Position numbers and translations under genes: made by a program. The notes under the pieces are model-generated. The model was not told the DNA's origin. It saw nothing but the letters and a program-made list of their open reading frames with translations, and did not search any database. A stretch of DNA of 64,000 bases from NCBI GenBank assembly GCA_018831195.1, contig JAHJDP010000118.1, positions 1 through 64,000 of the forward strand, in the 5' to 3' direction. Source of the DNA: Candidatus Eisenbacteria bacterium. Its GTDB lineage: Bacteria; Eisenbacteria; RBG-16-71-46; CAIMUX01; JAHJDP01. Each line of letters starts with the position of its first letter. The first letter of the stretch is position 1. Below, piece after piece: positions 34,113-43,026 of the stretch.

Positions 34113-37100
34113 ATGACTCGCTTAGAAAAATTTTCGCGCCGTTCCACCCGTACTTTTCATTTTGCCGTTATACTCTTGCTCATCCCGGCCTTATCGATCT
34201 GCGCGGCAGCCACCCGCGCCGCCGCCGAGGATGCGCTGATCGACGGCCTTGATCCCCTCACATCGTCGACGCTCCACCAGGCGCTCAACTACTTGGACAT
34301 CCGCCCCTCCGAGCTCGGTTTCGATAAACTTTACGCGGAAGACGATACCTTCCGACTCGGGATTGTCGAGAATATCTTAAACAATCCCTTGAAGCTCCCT
34401 GCATGGCAGAAACAGACGGTTAATGATTTTCAAGAGATATTCTCGAACCCCGTTGAATTGATCGGACGTCTTGGAGAGATCTGTGATGCGCCCGACACCG
34501 CGCCGTTTGACTCTGGGCATTGGCCCGGCACCGGTGAAGCGTGGTCCGGCGTTGATATGGTTCCACTTCTGACCCGGTTTGTTCAACAGGTTCAAAACGC
34601 CGAACTGGCGTTGAACACCTCTTTCGCACACTTCACAAGCGCCGAGAAGGATCTGCTGCTCATGTCGGCCCCGGTTTTCTGGGGTGACTGGGATGAGCCG
34701 GCCGAGAAGCTCCGGAAGGGGAAGTTGCATTTTGAAATCGGCGCGGCTGTTGATACAACGAGTGAGCTCCGCGAGGACCCTATCCTTGATCTGGCCGTGA
34801 AAATGAACCGGCCCGCCGTTACTCATGCGGCCCGCGTTTTTATATCGGCGCTGGCGGCGCTAACGGAGGGCGTCGCCGGGCTGCCTCCAACAGAGGCCAC
34901 CGTGGAGCTCGAAGGCGTGGCGGGCCTCCTCACCGCCGTACATGAAACCCCCTGGGGACTGCTCGTTATCGGCGGTCCGTCATCGAATCACTATTCCGCC
35001 GCGGCGCTCCAGAAAATCGCCTTTATCATTGAACCGGGCGGGGATGACACCTATCGCGGCCGCGCCGCCTCGGCGGTCGGAGAACTCCACCGCGCTTTCA
35101 GCGCCGTTGTCGATTTTAAGGGCGACGATCTCTATGAGGCGCGTGATTACGATTTTGCCCTGGGCGGCGCTGTGCTTGGTGTGGCGGCGCTGATTGACCT
35201 CGCCGGTGATGATATTTATCGGGGCGCTGACGGCTCGCTGGGCGCCGGATTTTTTGGCGCCGGATTTCTCTATGACGGGGCCGGCGCCGATCACTTTGAC
35301 GGGCGTAACTTCTGCCAGGGTTCCGGTGCGTTCGGTCTCGGGGCCCTCATCTCGGATTGTACAACGCCGTCCCCCCCGGGACCCGAGCCGGAAGAGGATC
35401 GCGCCTTCACGGCAGGAATGCGCAAGGTGCCCGGAACCGGCGCGACACCGATCCGCTTCGACGACAACGACTCCTATGTTTGCGCCCGCCAATCACAAGG
35501 GTTCGCCTCGACATTCGGCGCGGGGCTGCTCTATGACCAAAAAGGAAGCGACACCTATCGTGCGGGCGGACGGTATCTCCACCGGCCCCTTCTGCCGCAT
35601 GATTTTCAATCCCTCTCACAAGGCTACTCGATCGGATTCCGCCCCCGCGCCGCAGGCGGTGTCGGCATCCTCATCGATCAAGAGGGGAACGACTTTTACA
35701 ATGGCGAGGTCTACTGCCAAGGCGTCGGCTACTGGTACTCGCTCGGTTTCCTTTATGACGGGGCGGGAAACGACATCTATCATGCGACACAATATGCCCA
35801 GGGAGCCGGTGTTCACCTCGCCATCGGTTCTCTTTGGGATGTCGGCGGCGACGACCATTATATCTCGAAAAATGGCGTCACCCAGGGAACGGCGCACGAT
35901 CTCTCCGCCGGCATGTTGCTGGATCAAGGCGGCAATGACTATTATACCGTGAGCGGCGGCCAGGCGATGAGTATCACAAATTCCACGGCCATCTTTATCG
36001 ACGAAGAAGGGGATGACTTCTACGCGACCTTTGAAGAGAGCCAAGGAAGCTCCCGTTGGGCGCGTGGTTTCTGCGGCACGGGGATCTTTCTTGATCTCGA
36101 GGGAAGCGACGTTTATCCCCGCAACGCCCTCGGTGAGAACGGCGCGGTCTGGGAGCAGCAAACCTACGGTCTCGGTATCGATCTGGACCGCAATCTTGAA
36201 CTTCCCGGCGAAGTGGTTCCCGAAATCGTCCTCACGGCCGAGGACTCCCTCCGCGATGTGGCGGAGCTCTTCGAGACGGCGTCGATTTGGGAGGTCGGGA
36301 ATGCGCGCGAGAAAGTCCGCCGCGCCCGGAAGGCTCTCATCGCAAAAGGGATGCCGGCCGTTGACTATGCAACTAAAGAGAAGCTGGGATCGCGCGACGG
36401 ATTGGAGTTTCGGGCGATCAGTGAGCTGGCCGAGGCTTATCCCGACGAGTTCACAGCGCGGATCCTTCCGCGGCTCAATGATGAGAACGAGCAAGTCCAG
36501 CGAAACGTGATCGGCTTATTGGGAGACCTTCATCGAACCGACGCCCGCGCGCCGCTCGAGGAAATGCTCGCCGACAGGAAACAGAACAAGCATTGGACCC
36601 GTATTATCTATGCCCTGGGCAGCATCGGTGATTCACACGCTGCGCCCCGTTTACGGCCCTTTCTGACGGATGCAAATGAGCGGCGGCGGATCACCACGAC
36701 GGTGGCCCTAGCGGCGTTAAAGGATTCAACAGCCGTCGCCGCTTTAACAAATCTTCTTTCTGATCCGCTATTCACCGTACGCTCCGCGGCCTCATCCGCC
36801 CTCCGTGGATTCGGCGTCGTAGCGCTTGATCCGCTGGCGGCAAGTCTCGCCCGAGGGGCGACACAGCGCGCGCTCCGCCTCAGGACGCTTGGGGATATTA
36901 CCGCCGCTCTTCGCGACAGCACCGACGAAAAGTCGCTTCTCGCCAGATCCAAAGGACGCGATATATTAATGTCAGAGCTGAAGCGCCCAAAGAATGAGAC
37001 AAATCCGATGTCCCGCGTGGCGGCGGTTGAGAGCCTCCTGGCCCTCGGTGATGAAGACACGGCTGGGTTTGTGCGACTCCGGATGCAGGATGAGTTCGAC

Positions 37101-37148
37101 CCGCTGGTTCTGAGAATGTATCAAAAGGCGTCGGAGCGGATGGACTAG
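34113..37148 (+). CDS. Large secreted protein with Gly/Asp-rich beta repeats and C-terminal HEAT repeats
   Basis: The 1011-residue precursor has a signal peptide ending near TRAAAE. Residues about 300-700 hold roughly ten copies of a unit like GxDxYxxxxxxQGxxxxxxxGxLxDxxGxDxY, for example EPGGDDTYRGRAAS, DLAGDDIYRGADGS, DGAGNDIYHATQYAQGAG and DQGGNDYYTVSGGQAMS. This suggests a repetitive beta solenoid with possible Ca-binding loops. The C-terminal part (about 755-1011) is alpha-helical with HEAT repeats (NEQVQRNVIGLLGDLH, WTRIIYALGSIGDSHAA). Signal-bearing HEAT/beta-repeat proteins are known in Planctomycetes and other uncultured groups; function is unknown. A terminator hairpin follows the gene. 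Confidence 0.75.
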   Translation: MTRLEKFSRRSTRTFHFAVILLLIPALSICAAATRAAAEDALIDGLDPLTSSTLHQALNYLDIRPSELGFDKLYAEDDTFRLGIVENILNNPLKLPAWQKQTVNDFQEIFSNPVELIGRLGEICDAPDTAPFDSGHWPGTGEAWSGVDMVPLLTRFVQQVQNAELALNTSFAHFTSAEKDLLLMSAPVFWGDWDEPAEKLRKGKLHFEIGAAVDTTSELREDPILDLAVKMNRPAVTHAARVFISALAALTEGVAGLPPTEATVELEGVAGLLTAVHETPWGLLVIGGPSSNHYSAAALQKIAFIIEPGGDDTYRGRAASAVGELHRAFSAVVDFKGDDLYEARDYDFALGGAVLGVAALIDLAGDDIYRGADGSLGAGFFGAGFLYDGAGADHFDGRNFCQGSGAFGLGALISDCTTPSPPGPEPEEDRAFTAGMRKVPGTGATPIRFDDNDSYVCARQSQGFASTFGAGLLYDQKGSDTYRAGGRYLHRPLLPHDFQSLSQGYSIGFRPRAAGGVGILIDQEGNDFYNGEVYCQGVGYWYSLGFLYDGAGNDIYHATQYAQGAGVHLAIGSLWDVGGDDHYISKNGVTQGTAHDLSAGMLLDQGGNDYYTVSGGQAMSITNSTAIFIDEEGDDFYATFEESQGSSRWARGFCGTGIFLDLEGSDVYPRNALGENGAVWEQQTYGLGIDLDRNLELPGEVVPEIVLTAEDSLRDVAELFETASIWEVGNAREKVRRARKALIAKGMPAVDYATKEKLGSRDGLEFRAISELAEAYPDEFTARILPRLNDENEQVQRNVIGLLGDLHRTDARAPLEEMLADRKQNKHWTRIIYALGSIGDSHAAPRLRPFLTDANERRRITTTVALAALKDSTAVAALTNLLSDPLFTVRSAASSALRGFGVVALDPLAASLARGATQRALRLRTLGDITAALRDSTDEKSLLARSKGRDILMSELKRPKNETNPMSRVAAVESLLALGDEDTAGFVRLRMQDEFDPLVLRMYQKASERMD

Positions 37149-37184
37149 GCGGCCGCCACCCACGGGAAATCGAAGCGGAAATCC

Positions 37185-37214
37185 CCGCACCCGGCTTTAT
37201 CCGGCCGGGTGCGG
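37185..37214. terminator. Bidirectional hairpin terminator
   Basis: CCGCACCCGGC at 37185-37195 and its exact complement at 37204-37214 form an 11-bp stem with an 8-base loop. It lies between the convergent HEAT-repeat and AraC-family genes and could stop transcription from both sides. Confidence 0.72.
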
Positions 37215-37228
37215 ATAGAATAAGAAAA

Positions 37229-38287
37229 CTATAGCGGCCTCACCGGAATACAAATGTTCACGATACATTTGCCTTCCGGATGAGTCTTGGGATCGTTGAG
37301 GTACTGCTCATAACAAAGGCGGTCATCGGGCTGATAGCCGCTCTCCGGAAGCCATCCGCCCATTACCGCATTCCACGCCGCCGCGTACTCGTTTGAGCTG
37401 AGCTCGAAGCGCGCGACGGCGAACTGGCCGCCGGGGATATCCATCTCACCGATTTCACCGTCGACCGGAGTTCCCTTTGGAACAGTGATACAAGCGCTCG
37501 TTCTCAGCTTGTCTTCCTCGGTGATCTTGGGATCGTCATGGTAGACACAGATCACCTGGGTTCCTGGGAACCGCAGCAACCCCCTGGGCCCCGCCCACGA
37601 CATGAGCTTGTTAAAGAGACCCTCAAAGAGTTTGGCGTCGCCCGCATAGGGTCCGACATGGCGGACGTAAGCCACATGCAGCTCCGGCATTTCCTTAACT
37701 TCAACCTGGGCATCGGTCATGTTGTTCATTTCCATCCTCCATTTTTGGGTTAATCGATCCGACTCAATATGAAGGATGGATCCGTGATCGTCTTTCCGGA
37801 TCTTGCCAATCGCTTCCCGCCCCTTGCTTTTCGTTTTGCGAATCTTGCTCGCCGGATCGGCGTTGCGCCACTCGCTGGCGCTCATGTTGAATTTTTCTTT
37901 GAAAACCCGGGCGAAAGCCGCGGACCCTGAAAATCCGCAGTCGAGGGCGATTTCCGTGATCGTCTTTTGAGGATTCGCATCAAGCATCATCGCCGCCCGT
38001 TCCACACGAATCCTTTGTATAAACTGATTCAGTGTCTCGCTCATCATCGCGCTGAAGATTCGATGAAAATGAAACCGGGAAAAGCAGGCGACACCGGCGA
38101 GCGTCTCGAGGGAGAGATCGCCGCTCAGGTTCCGTTCGATATAATCAATGACCCGATTGATCCGCGAAACATACTCGCCGCGCAAGCGCTTGCGCTCCCG
38201 GTCGGTCTGATGATCCGCGCCATCGAGGTGGTTGACGGCGTTGGTGTCCCCGTTCTTCGAGTCGCCGCCGTTGTCTAATCCGCCCAC
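37229..38287 (-). CDS. AraC-family regulator with GyrI-like effector-binding domain
   Basis: From the GTG at 38287 the protein has 352 residues. Two AraC helix-turn-helix motifs lie near 44-145 (SLETLAGVACFSRFHFHRIFS and TEIALDCGFSGSAAFARVFKEKF). The C-terminal half is a GyrI/Rob-like small-molecule-binding domain (VEVKEMPELHVAYVRHVGPYAG, then PGGQFAVARFELS and CIVNICIPVRPL). The likely ligand is a hydrophobic or cationic drug-like molecule. The GTG start overlaps the stop codon of the aldolase gene (TAGTG), so it may be translated by coupling. The first 40 residues are variable and a later start is possible. Confidence 0.88.
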   Translation of the reverse strand: MGGLDNGGDSKNGDTNAVNHLDGADHQTDRERKRLRGEYVSRINRVIDYIERNLSGDLSLETLAGVACFSRFHFHRIFSAMMSETLNQFIQRIRVERAAMMLDANPQKTITEIALDCGFSGSAAFARVFKEKFNMSASEWRNADPASKIRKTKSKGREAIGKIRKDDHGSILHIESDRLTQKWRMEMNNMTDAQVEVKEMPELHVAYVRHVGPYAGDAKLFEGLFNKLMSWAGPRGLLRFPGTQVICVYHDDPKITEEDKLRTSACITVPKGTPVDGEIGEMDIPGGQFAVARFELSSNEYAAAWNAVMGGWLPESGYQPDDRLCYEQYLNDPKTHPEGKCIVNICIPVRPL

Positions 38288-39303
38288 TAGTATTTCTTCC
38301 GCATATCCTCGAGCGTCTTCCGTGGCACCTTATCCGCCCAGCCGGCTTGCCCGAAAGCGATCATCCGCGCTTTCACCACTTCCTTCATTGCATTGCGGGC
38401 GGGGTTCATATAGTCGCGAGGGTCAAAGGCCTCCGGTTTCTCCATAAAAACCTTGCGGATCGCGCCGGTGATCGCCAGCCGGTTGTCGGTATCCACATTG
38501 ACCTTGCGAACACCGTGCTGGATGCCGCGTTGAATCTCCTCAACAGGAACACCGTAGGTTTCCGGCATCTTCCCGCCGTATTTATTGATAATCTCGATCA
38601 GCTCCATCGGAACGGAACTGCTGCCATGCATCACCATGTGGCACTCGGGAAGGCGCTTGTGTATCTCGGCGATAATCTCCATCCGCAGGACATCGCCGGT
38701 CGGACGCTTGCTGAATTTATAAGCCCCATGGCTTGTTCCGATCGCCACGGCGAGGGCGTCGCAATTGGTGGCCGCCACAAACTCCTCCGCCTGGGCGGGA
38801 TCCGTCAGGTGCGACATCGCTTCGGCCCCGCTCAATCCGGCGCCGTGGCCGTCTTCAACACCGCCGAGGGTCCCCAGCTCCGCTTCTACGGTTACGCCCT
38901 TCGCGTGCGCTGCGCCCACCACTTTTTTTGTAACTTCTACATTATACTCATAAGTTGAGGGCGTCTTGCCGTCAGCCATCAATGATCCATCCATCATAAC
39001 CGACGTGAATCCCATTTCAATCGCGCTCAGGCATGTTTCCGGGCTGTTGCCGTGATCCTGATGCATGACGACCGGGATTTTAGGGTTCAGCTCAACGGCC
39101 GCCAGCATGAGATGCCGCAGGTAATTGTCATTGCTGTAGGCGCGGGCTCCGCGGCTGGCCTGTACAATCACGGGAGAGTTCGTCTCGTTGGCCGCGGCCA
39201 TGATGGCCTGAATCTGCTCCATATTGTTAACGTTAAAGGCTCCGACGCCGTATCCGTTTTCGGCGGCGTGATCCAACAAAACACGCATGGGAACGAGGGG
39301 CAT
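38287..39303 (-). CDS. fba: Class II fructose-bisphosphate aldolase
   Basis: The 338-residue protein begins [30 protein letters not shown]. It shows zinc- and substrate-binding segments [44 protein letters not shown] and [10 protein letters not shown], and the C-terminal [20 protein letters not shown]. It cleaves fructose 1,6-bisphosphate to triose phosphates or runs in reverse in gluconeogenesis. The GAGGTAG site upstream supports the start. The next gene on the strand is the AraC-family regulator, which overlaps its stop. Confidence 0.95.
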   Translation of the reverse strand: MPLVPMRVLLDHAAENGYGVGAFNVNNMEQIQAIMAAANETNSPVIVQASRGARAYSNDNYLRHLMLAAVELNPKIPVVMHQDHGNSPETCLSAIEMGFTSVMMDGSLMADGKTPSTYEYNVEVTKKVVGAAHAKGVTVEAELGTLGGVEDGHGAGLSGAEAMSHLTDPAQAEEFVAATNCDALAVAIGTSHGAYKFSKRPTGDVLRMEIIAEIHKRLPECHMVMHGSSSVPMELIEIINKYGGKMPETYGVPVEEIQRGIQHGVRKVNVDTDNRLAITGAIRKVFMEKPEAFDPRDYMNPARNAMKEVVKARMIAFGQAGWADKVPRKTLEDMRKKY

Positions 39304-39740
39304 GACTACCTCCTATGGCTTGCGATTGTAACTGCTTCGAGCCGCCTCCGGATCAACCGATTCATCAAACCAGAGATCCCGCGGCATGTCCAGCCGGCCT
39401 TGGTTCTCCCGCCGCGGCGGGACGGGAACAGCGCCGCCAGGATCAAGGCCGGCTGTCTTCACGCCATAACCCCTTCCAACACTGCGCGTTGGCGCATCTT
39501 CAACGGTAGCAAAGCGCCCCCCCCGCGGGGCCGAGAAGCATCGGATGACGGATAGCGCCCCGCGGACGCTCGAAAGATGACAACCGCGGTTGGCCTGCGC
39601 CAGGGGCGAGGGGCGGTCTGTGGCCCCCGCTGCTCTGGATTTGGCGTCTTAGCCCTCTTGTCTGCCGGGGCATGTTCCCTTATGCTTCTTGTACATGAAT
39701 CGTGATGTTTCTGTTGTGAACGGGAAAAGAGGAGGCGGCC
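39304..39740. other. Intergenic region upstream of the tandem lipoprotein operon
   Basis: This 437-base stretch separates fba from the divergent lipoprotein operon and should carry its promoter. It contains the large nested inverted repeat given separately (39391-39455). I could not pick a convincing -35/-10 pair. No gene is recognised. Confidence 0.45.
39391..39455. repeat. Nested inverted repeat (12-bp outer stem, 14-bp inner palindrome)
   Basis: CAGCCGGCCTTG at 39391-39402 is the exact reverse complement of 39444-39455. The loop holds a perfect GC palindrome, CCCGCCGCGGCGGG, at 39408-39421. The arrangement could form a two-tier hairpin or cruciform. It lies far upstream of the lipoprotein start (39741), within the fba-lipoprotein divergent gap. 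Confidence 0.6.
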
Positions 39741-41330
39741 ATGCGAGATCATCTCGCCGGTATTCTGCTTTTTATAACTTTTGCCGTTTTATCGGGCGGT
39801 TGCGGTGACGATGACTGCGCGACAGCGCCGCACCCCGGGCAGGAGAAAATCGCCGGGCAGGTTCTCGGCGGGAACGGTCCGGTAATTAATGCATGGGTTC
39901 GAATTGTCAGCATGGATGCCCAGACAAATGGTTACCACCTGGAAACTTCCATTCAAACCGATAGCGAGGGCCGCTTCGATCTCGCGGTTCCTCCAGGTAA
40001 TTATGGCGTTTCGATTTTGGGGATTAGTTCGGTGAGTACATTTTGGTATTCCGCCTCTGGGCCCCAGCTGAAAAGGGCTAACGCCGATACCATTCGCATT
40101 GTTGATGAGGGTGATTCCGCCGTTGTAAATTTTGTCTTTGGCGGATTCGAACTCCACTCATCTCTTGCGTCCGGTTTTGCTGGAAATAAAGTAAACATTA
40201 GTGTTACGGATTCTTCCTTCACCCAATCTTACGCCCGCCGGAGTGTCGGTTTTCTCGACAATGCGTTCTATGCTCAATTTCCTGTGCTTCCTCCCGGGAA
40301 GTGCCAGCTGCAACTTGAGATCGCCAGCCGTGATTACTCGTGGCAATCTTCTTTCTGGCTTCCGCCAACATTAGACCGCCGCTTGGCGGAACCCTTCGAA
40401 ATCCTTCCTTCTGAAATGACCTCCTGGGAAAACCCCCTCCCGGAACCGTGTACTCTTCAGGGGATTCTTTCGGGGCCATGGGCGGATTCTGATTTCAGCC
40501 GGCCCTATGTGGATGTCATCGGCCCCGATTCCATCTGGGTGGGCCGGTCGTCTGTCAACGAACGGGGCGAATACGAAATCCCTCTTTTCGCCTCGGGGTG
40601 GGCTCGTATAAAAGTATCCGTGGGCGAAACGGATTATTGGATCGGTCAAGAGGATTACCCTGGTGGCTATGAATTTGAAATTGTTCCGGGTACAACGATA
40701 TTCTTGGACCCCCTCTGGGTTGGTGGATTTGCCTGCAATCTTAACGCAGACCCGGCCTGGGAAAACCTAAGTGCCGCCATAGAAGTCTATGATCAAAATG
40801 GCGCTCATATCACAACGGTCAATCTCGCGAAGGACAATATAATAGGGATACCTCTTTTCTCGGCCGGCACATATAAATTCAATGTCGTTTGGAGCAAGTA
40901 TAGTTACCATTCTTGCCCATGGAGACCGCAATGGTTCGATCGCGCCACATCCTTTGAAGAAGCCACGCCGATCGTCTTGTCTGCGGGAATCGAGCTCGAG
41001 GAAGTGGATATTTTTTTAGAGCGAGGCGGGTCCATCAGCGGACATGTCTATACGCCGGGCGGCAATCCGGTCAACGGAAGATACCTCGTTGCCAAATCTC
41101 CTGACGGGGAATGGGCCTGGTCCCATAGATGGAGATCAACGGAGAGCGGCGTCTATCGTATTGAGGGCTTGCCCGATGGTGAATTCATTATCGGCGCTCA
41201 GCACAGCAACGCTGGGGATAATCAGGGTGTCACTTGGTATCCCGGCACGAATGACGATGCTCATGCAAGCCCCATTACAATTGTCGATGCACAGGAGGTC
41301 TCGGGAATCGACATTTGGCTGATACCCTAA
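39741..41330 (+). CDS. Tandem-family lipoprotein 1 (carboxypeptidase-regulatory-like domains)
   Basis: The 529-residue protein has a lipoprotein signal (FAVLSGGCGDDD) and follows GAGGAGGCGGCC. The N-terminal domain (about 30-135) resembles carboxypeptidase-regulatory-like beta sandwiches: PGQEKIAGQVLGGNGPVINA and DSEGRFDLAVPPGNYGVSIL. The middle has family-specific segments such as FWLPPTLDRRLAEPF and WRPQWFDRATSFEEATPIVL. The C-terminal domain (SISGHVYTPGGNPVNGRYLV to WYPGTNDDAH) ends with VSGIDIWLIP. It is the first of four paralogues encoded in a row and probably sits in the outer membrane. Function is unknown. Confidence 0.83.
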   Translation: MRDHLAGILLFITFAVLSGGCGDDDCATAPHPGQEKIAGQVLGGNGPVINAWVRIVSMDAQTNGYHLETSIQTDSEGRFDLAVPPGNYGVSILGISSVSTFWYSASGPQLKRANADTIRIVDEGDSAVVNFVFGGFELHSSLASGFAGNKVNISVTDSSFTQSYARRSVGFLDNAFYAQFPVLPPGKCQLQLEIASRDYSWQSSFWLPPTLDRRLAEPFEILPSEMTSWENPLPEPCTLQGILSGPWADSDFSRPYVDVIGPDSIWVGRSSVNERGEYEIPLFASGWARIKVSVGETDYWIGQEDYPGGYEFEIVPGTTIFLDPLWVGGFACNLNADPAWENLSAAIEVYDQNGAHITTVNLAKDNIIGIPLFSAGTYKFNVVWSKYSYHSCPWRPQWFDRATSFEEATPIVLSAGIELEEVDIFLERGGSISGHVYTPGGNPVNGRYLVAKSPDGEWAWSHRWRSTESGVYRIEGLPDGEFIIGAQHSNAGDNQGVTWYPGTNDDAHASPITIVDAQEVSGIDIWLIP

Positions 41331-41348
41331 ATGCTCTTGGGAGGTTTT

Positions 41349-42968
41349 GTGCGGTATCCATTTCTGGTTTCTGTTTTGATCGTCTTGATTTTTTCAATCC
41401 TTGGTGGCTGCGGCGACGACGACTGCCCGACGAATTCACTGCCTGGCCAGGAAAAAATTGTCGGGACCGTTATGACGACCTCCGGCCCGGTTGCGCAGGC
41501 ACATATCCATGCCGCGCTTGCACAGGCGGGCGCCCCCGGCGATTATATCTCGGCTTCGGCCGGAACAGATGAAATGGGGCATTACAGCCTCCCCGTTCCA
41601 CCAGGCAGCTACAAATTGTCTGTGTCATATGATGGGAGCCATAGATTTTGGTATTCAGATACCGGCCCCAAAGTCAGTTCCGATTTTGCTGATACAATTA
41701 AAATCGCAGCGGGCTCTTATTCCACAACGGCCGATTTCATTTTTGGCGCCATCAAATATACCCTCCAATTCCCTCAGGAATTGGAGGGAGAAAGCCTAAG
41801 ATTCTATGCTGAAAGTGCACAAGAGGGTCTTTTATTGGTTAATCAATATTCGGCTCCTCAACTCGGCGAACGTGTTATTACATTCGATTTCGTACCCCCC
41901 GGCCGTTACATCATAAGGGTCTATGTGGGGGATTGTGGATCCGCTTGCCGGAATTTGTTTTGGCTTCCTGCTACAATCGACCGCGCAATGGCTGATGAGA
42001 TTCAAGTCGATCCGCTTGAACTGTCATCAAGAGAGGGGGTCATCCCTCCCGCGTGTCATCTCAAGGGAGCGGTTGACCCTCGGTGGTCGGAATTGCTTGA
42101 GGGCCAATCCAGATTTCAACTCAAGGCTTACGGCCCTGACTCGGCTCTAATCGCACAACAATATGTTGATAACGACAGCCGATTTGACATTCCAATCTTT
42201 GCCGAGGGACGCGTTCGGCTGAAAACAATCCTGCTGGATTACCCTCACTGGGTTGGTGGAGACAATTTCTTCGAGGCCGATGAATACATTCTCATTTCAG
42301 GAGCGTCGGTTCCGGTGGACTCCATAACCATTGGCGGCATCCTCTTCCATGTTGTGGAAAATGAAACTCTTTGTATTAACACGTTTAAGTATGTCCTGGT
42401 CGACCATGCCGGAAACTCTATTGTTTCGGGGGGAAATTATCAGCACACCCCCACACTGCTTCAATCCCTGGCGCCCGGCGACTATAGACTCTTCATCTAT
42501 TGGTCATTCCCCTCCCTCTGGCGAGCCCAGTGGTATGATCAAGCAAACTCTGGGGAAGAGGCGACTTCCATCGTCCTGGATTCAGAGGGCGATATTGAAA
42601 ACATCAACGTCACCCTGGAAAAGGGGGGCGCCGTCAGCGGTCGAATCTTGGACTCTTCTGGAATGCCGGCTGACGGTTCAAGCATGATTGTTCGCGTGTT
42701 GGATACCGGCTGGGTGTTCCGCTATTACTGGGAAACGGCTGATGATGGATCTTATCACCTCGAGGGGTTGCCGGATGGCAGATTAATTATAGGTATTGAA
42801 CATCGCCCGCCCGAGTATGCGCGGATCACCTGGTACCCTGGAACCGATGATGAGAATGCTGCTGAATTCATAACCCTTAACCATGCGGAGGAGATCACGG
42901 GGATAGACTTTCAACGCCTGCCGCCGGAGGTGCCTATGTCGCCGGTGCGCGCCACGGGAGGGGATTGA
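41349..42968 (+). CDS. Tandem-family lipoprotein 2
   Basis: I chose the GTG at 41349 (539 residues) because GGGAGG lies 4 bases upstream and the signal peptide then fits (VLIVLIFSILGGCGDDD); an ATG at 41331 directly after the previous stop is the alternative. The layout equals that of copy 1: N-terminal PGQEKIVGTVMTTSGPVAQA domain, FWLPATIDRAMADE, PIFAEGRVRLKTILLDYPHWVGGD, WRAQWYDQANSGEEATSIVL and a C-terminal GLPDGRLIIGIEHRPPEYARITW unit ending in GIDFQRLPP. It abuts copy 1 and is certainly co-transcribed. Function is unknown. Confidence 0.83.
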   Translation: MRYPFLVSVLIVLIFSILGGCGDDDCPTNSLPGQEKIVGTVMTTSGPVAQAHIHAALAQAGAPGDYISASAGTDEMGHYSLPVPPGSYKLSVSYDGSHRFWYSDTGPKVSSDFADTIKIAAGSYSTTADFIFGAIKYTLQFPQELEGESLRFYAESAQEGLLLVNQYSAPQLGERVITFDFVPPGRYIIRVYVGDCGSACRNLFWLPATIDRAMADEIQVDPLELSSREGVIPPACHLKGAVDPRWSELLEGQSRFQLKAYGPDSALIAQQYVDNDSRFDIPIFAEGRVRLKTILLDYPHWVGGDNFFEADEYILISGASVPVDSITIGGILFHVVENETLCINTFKYVLVDHAGNSIVSGGNYQHTPTLLQSLAPGDYRLFIYWSFPSLWRAQWYDQANSGEEATSIVLDSEGDIENINVTLEKGGAVSGRILDSSGMPADGSSMIVRVLDTGWVFRYYWETADDGSYHLEGLPDGRLIIGIEHRPPEYARITWYPGTDDENAAEFITLNHAEEITGIDFQRLPPEVPMSPVRATGGD

Positions 42969-43026
42969 TCAGTTGTCAAGCTACGCCAAAAATCTCTGCC
43001 GCTGGAGCTACTCATTGGGGAGTTTT

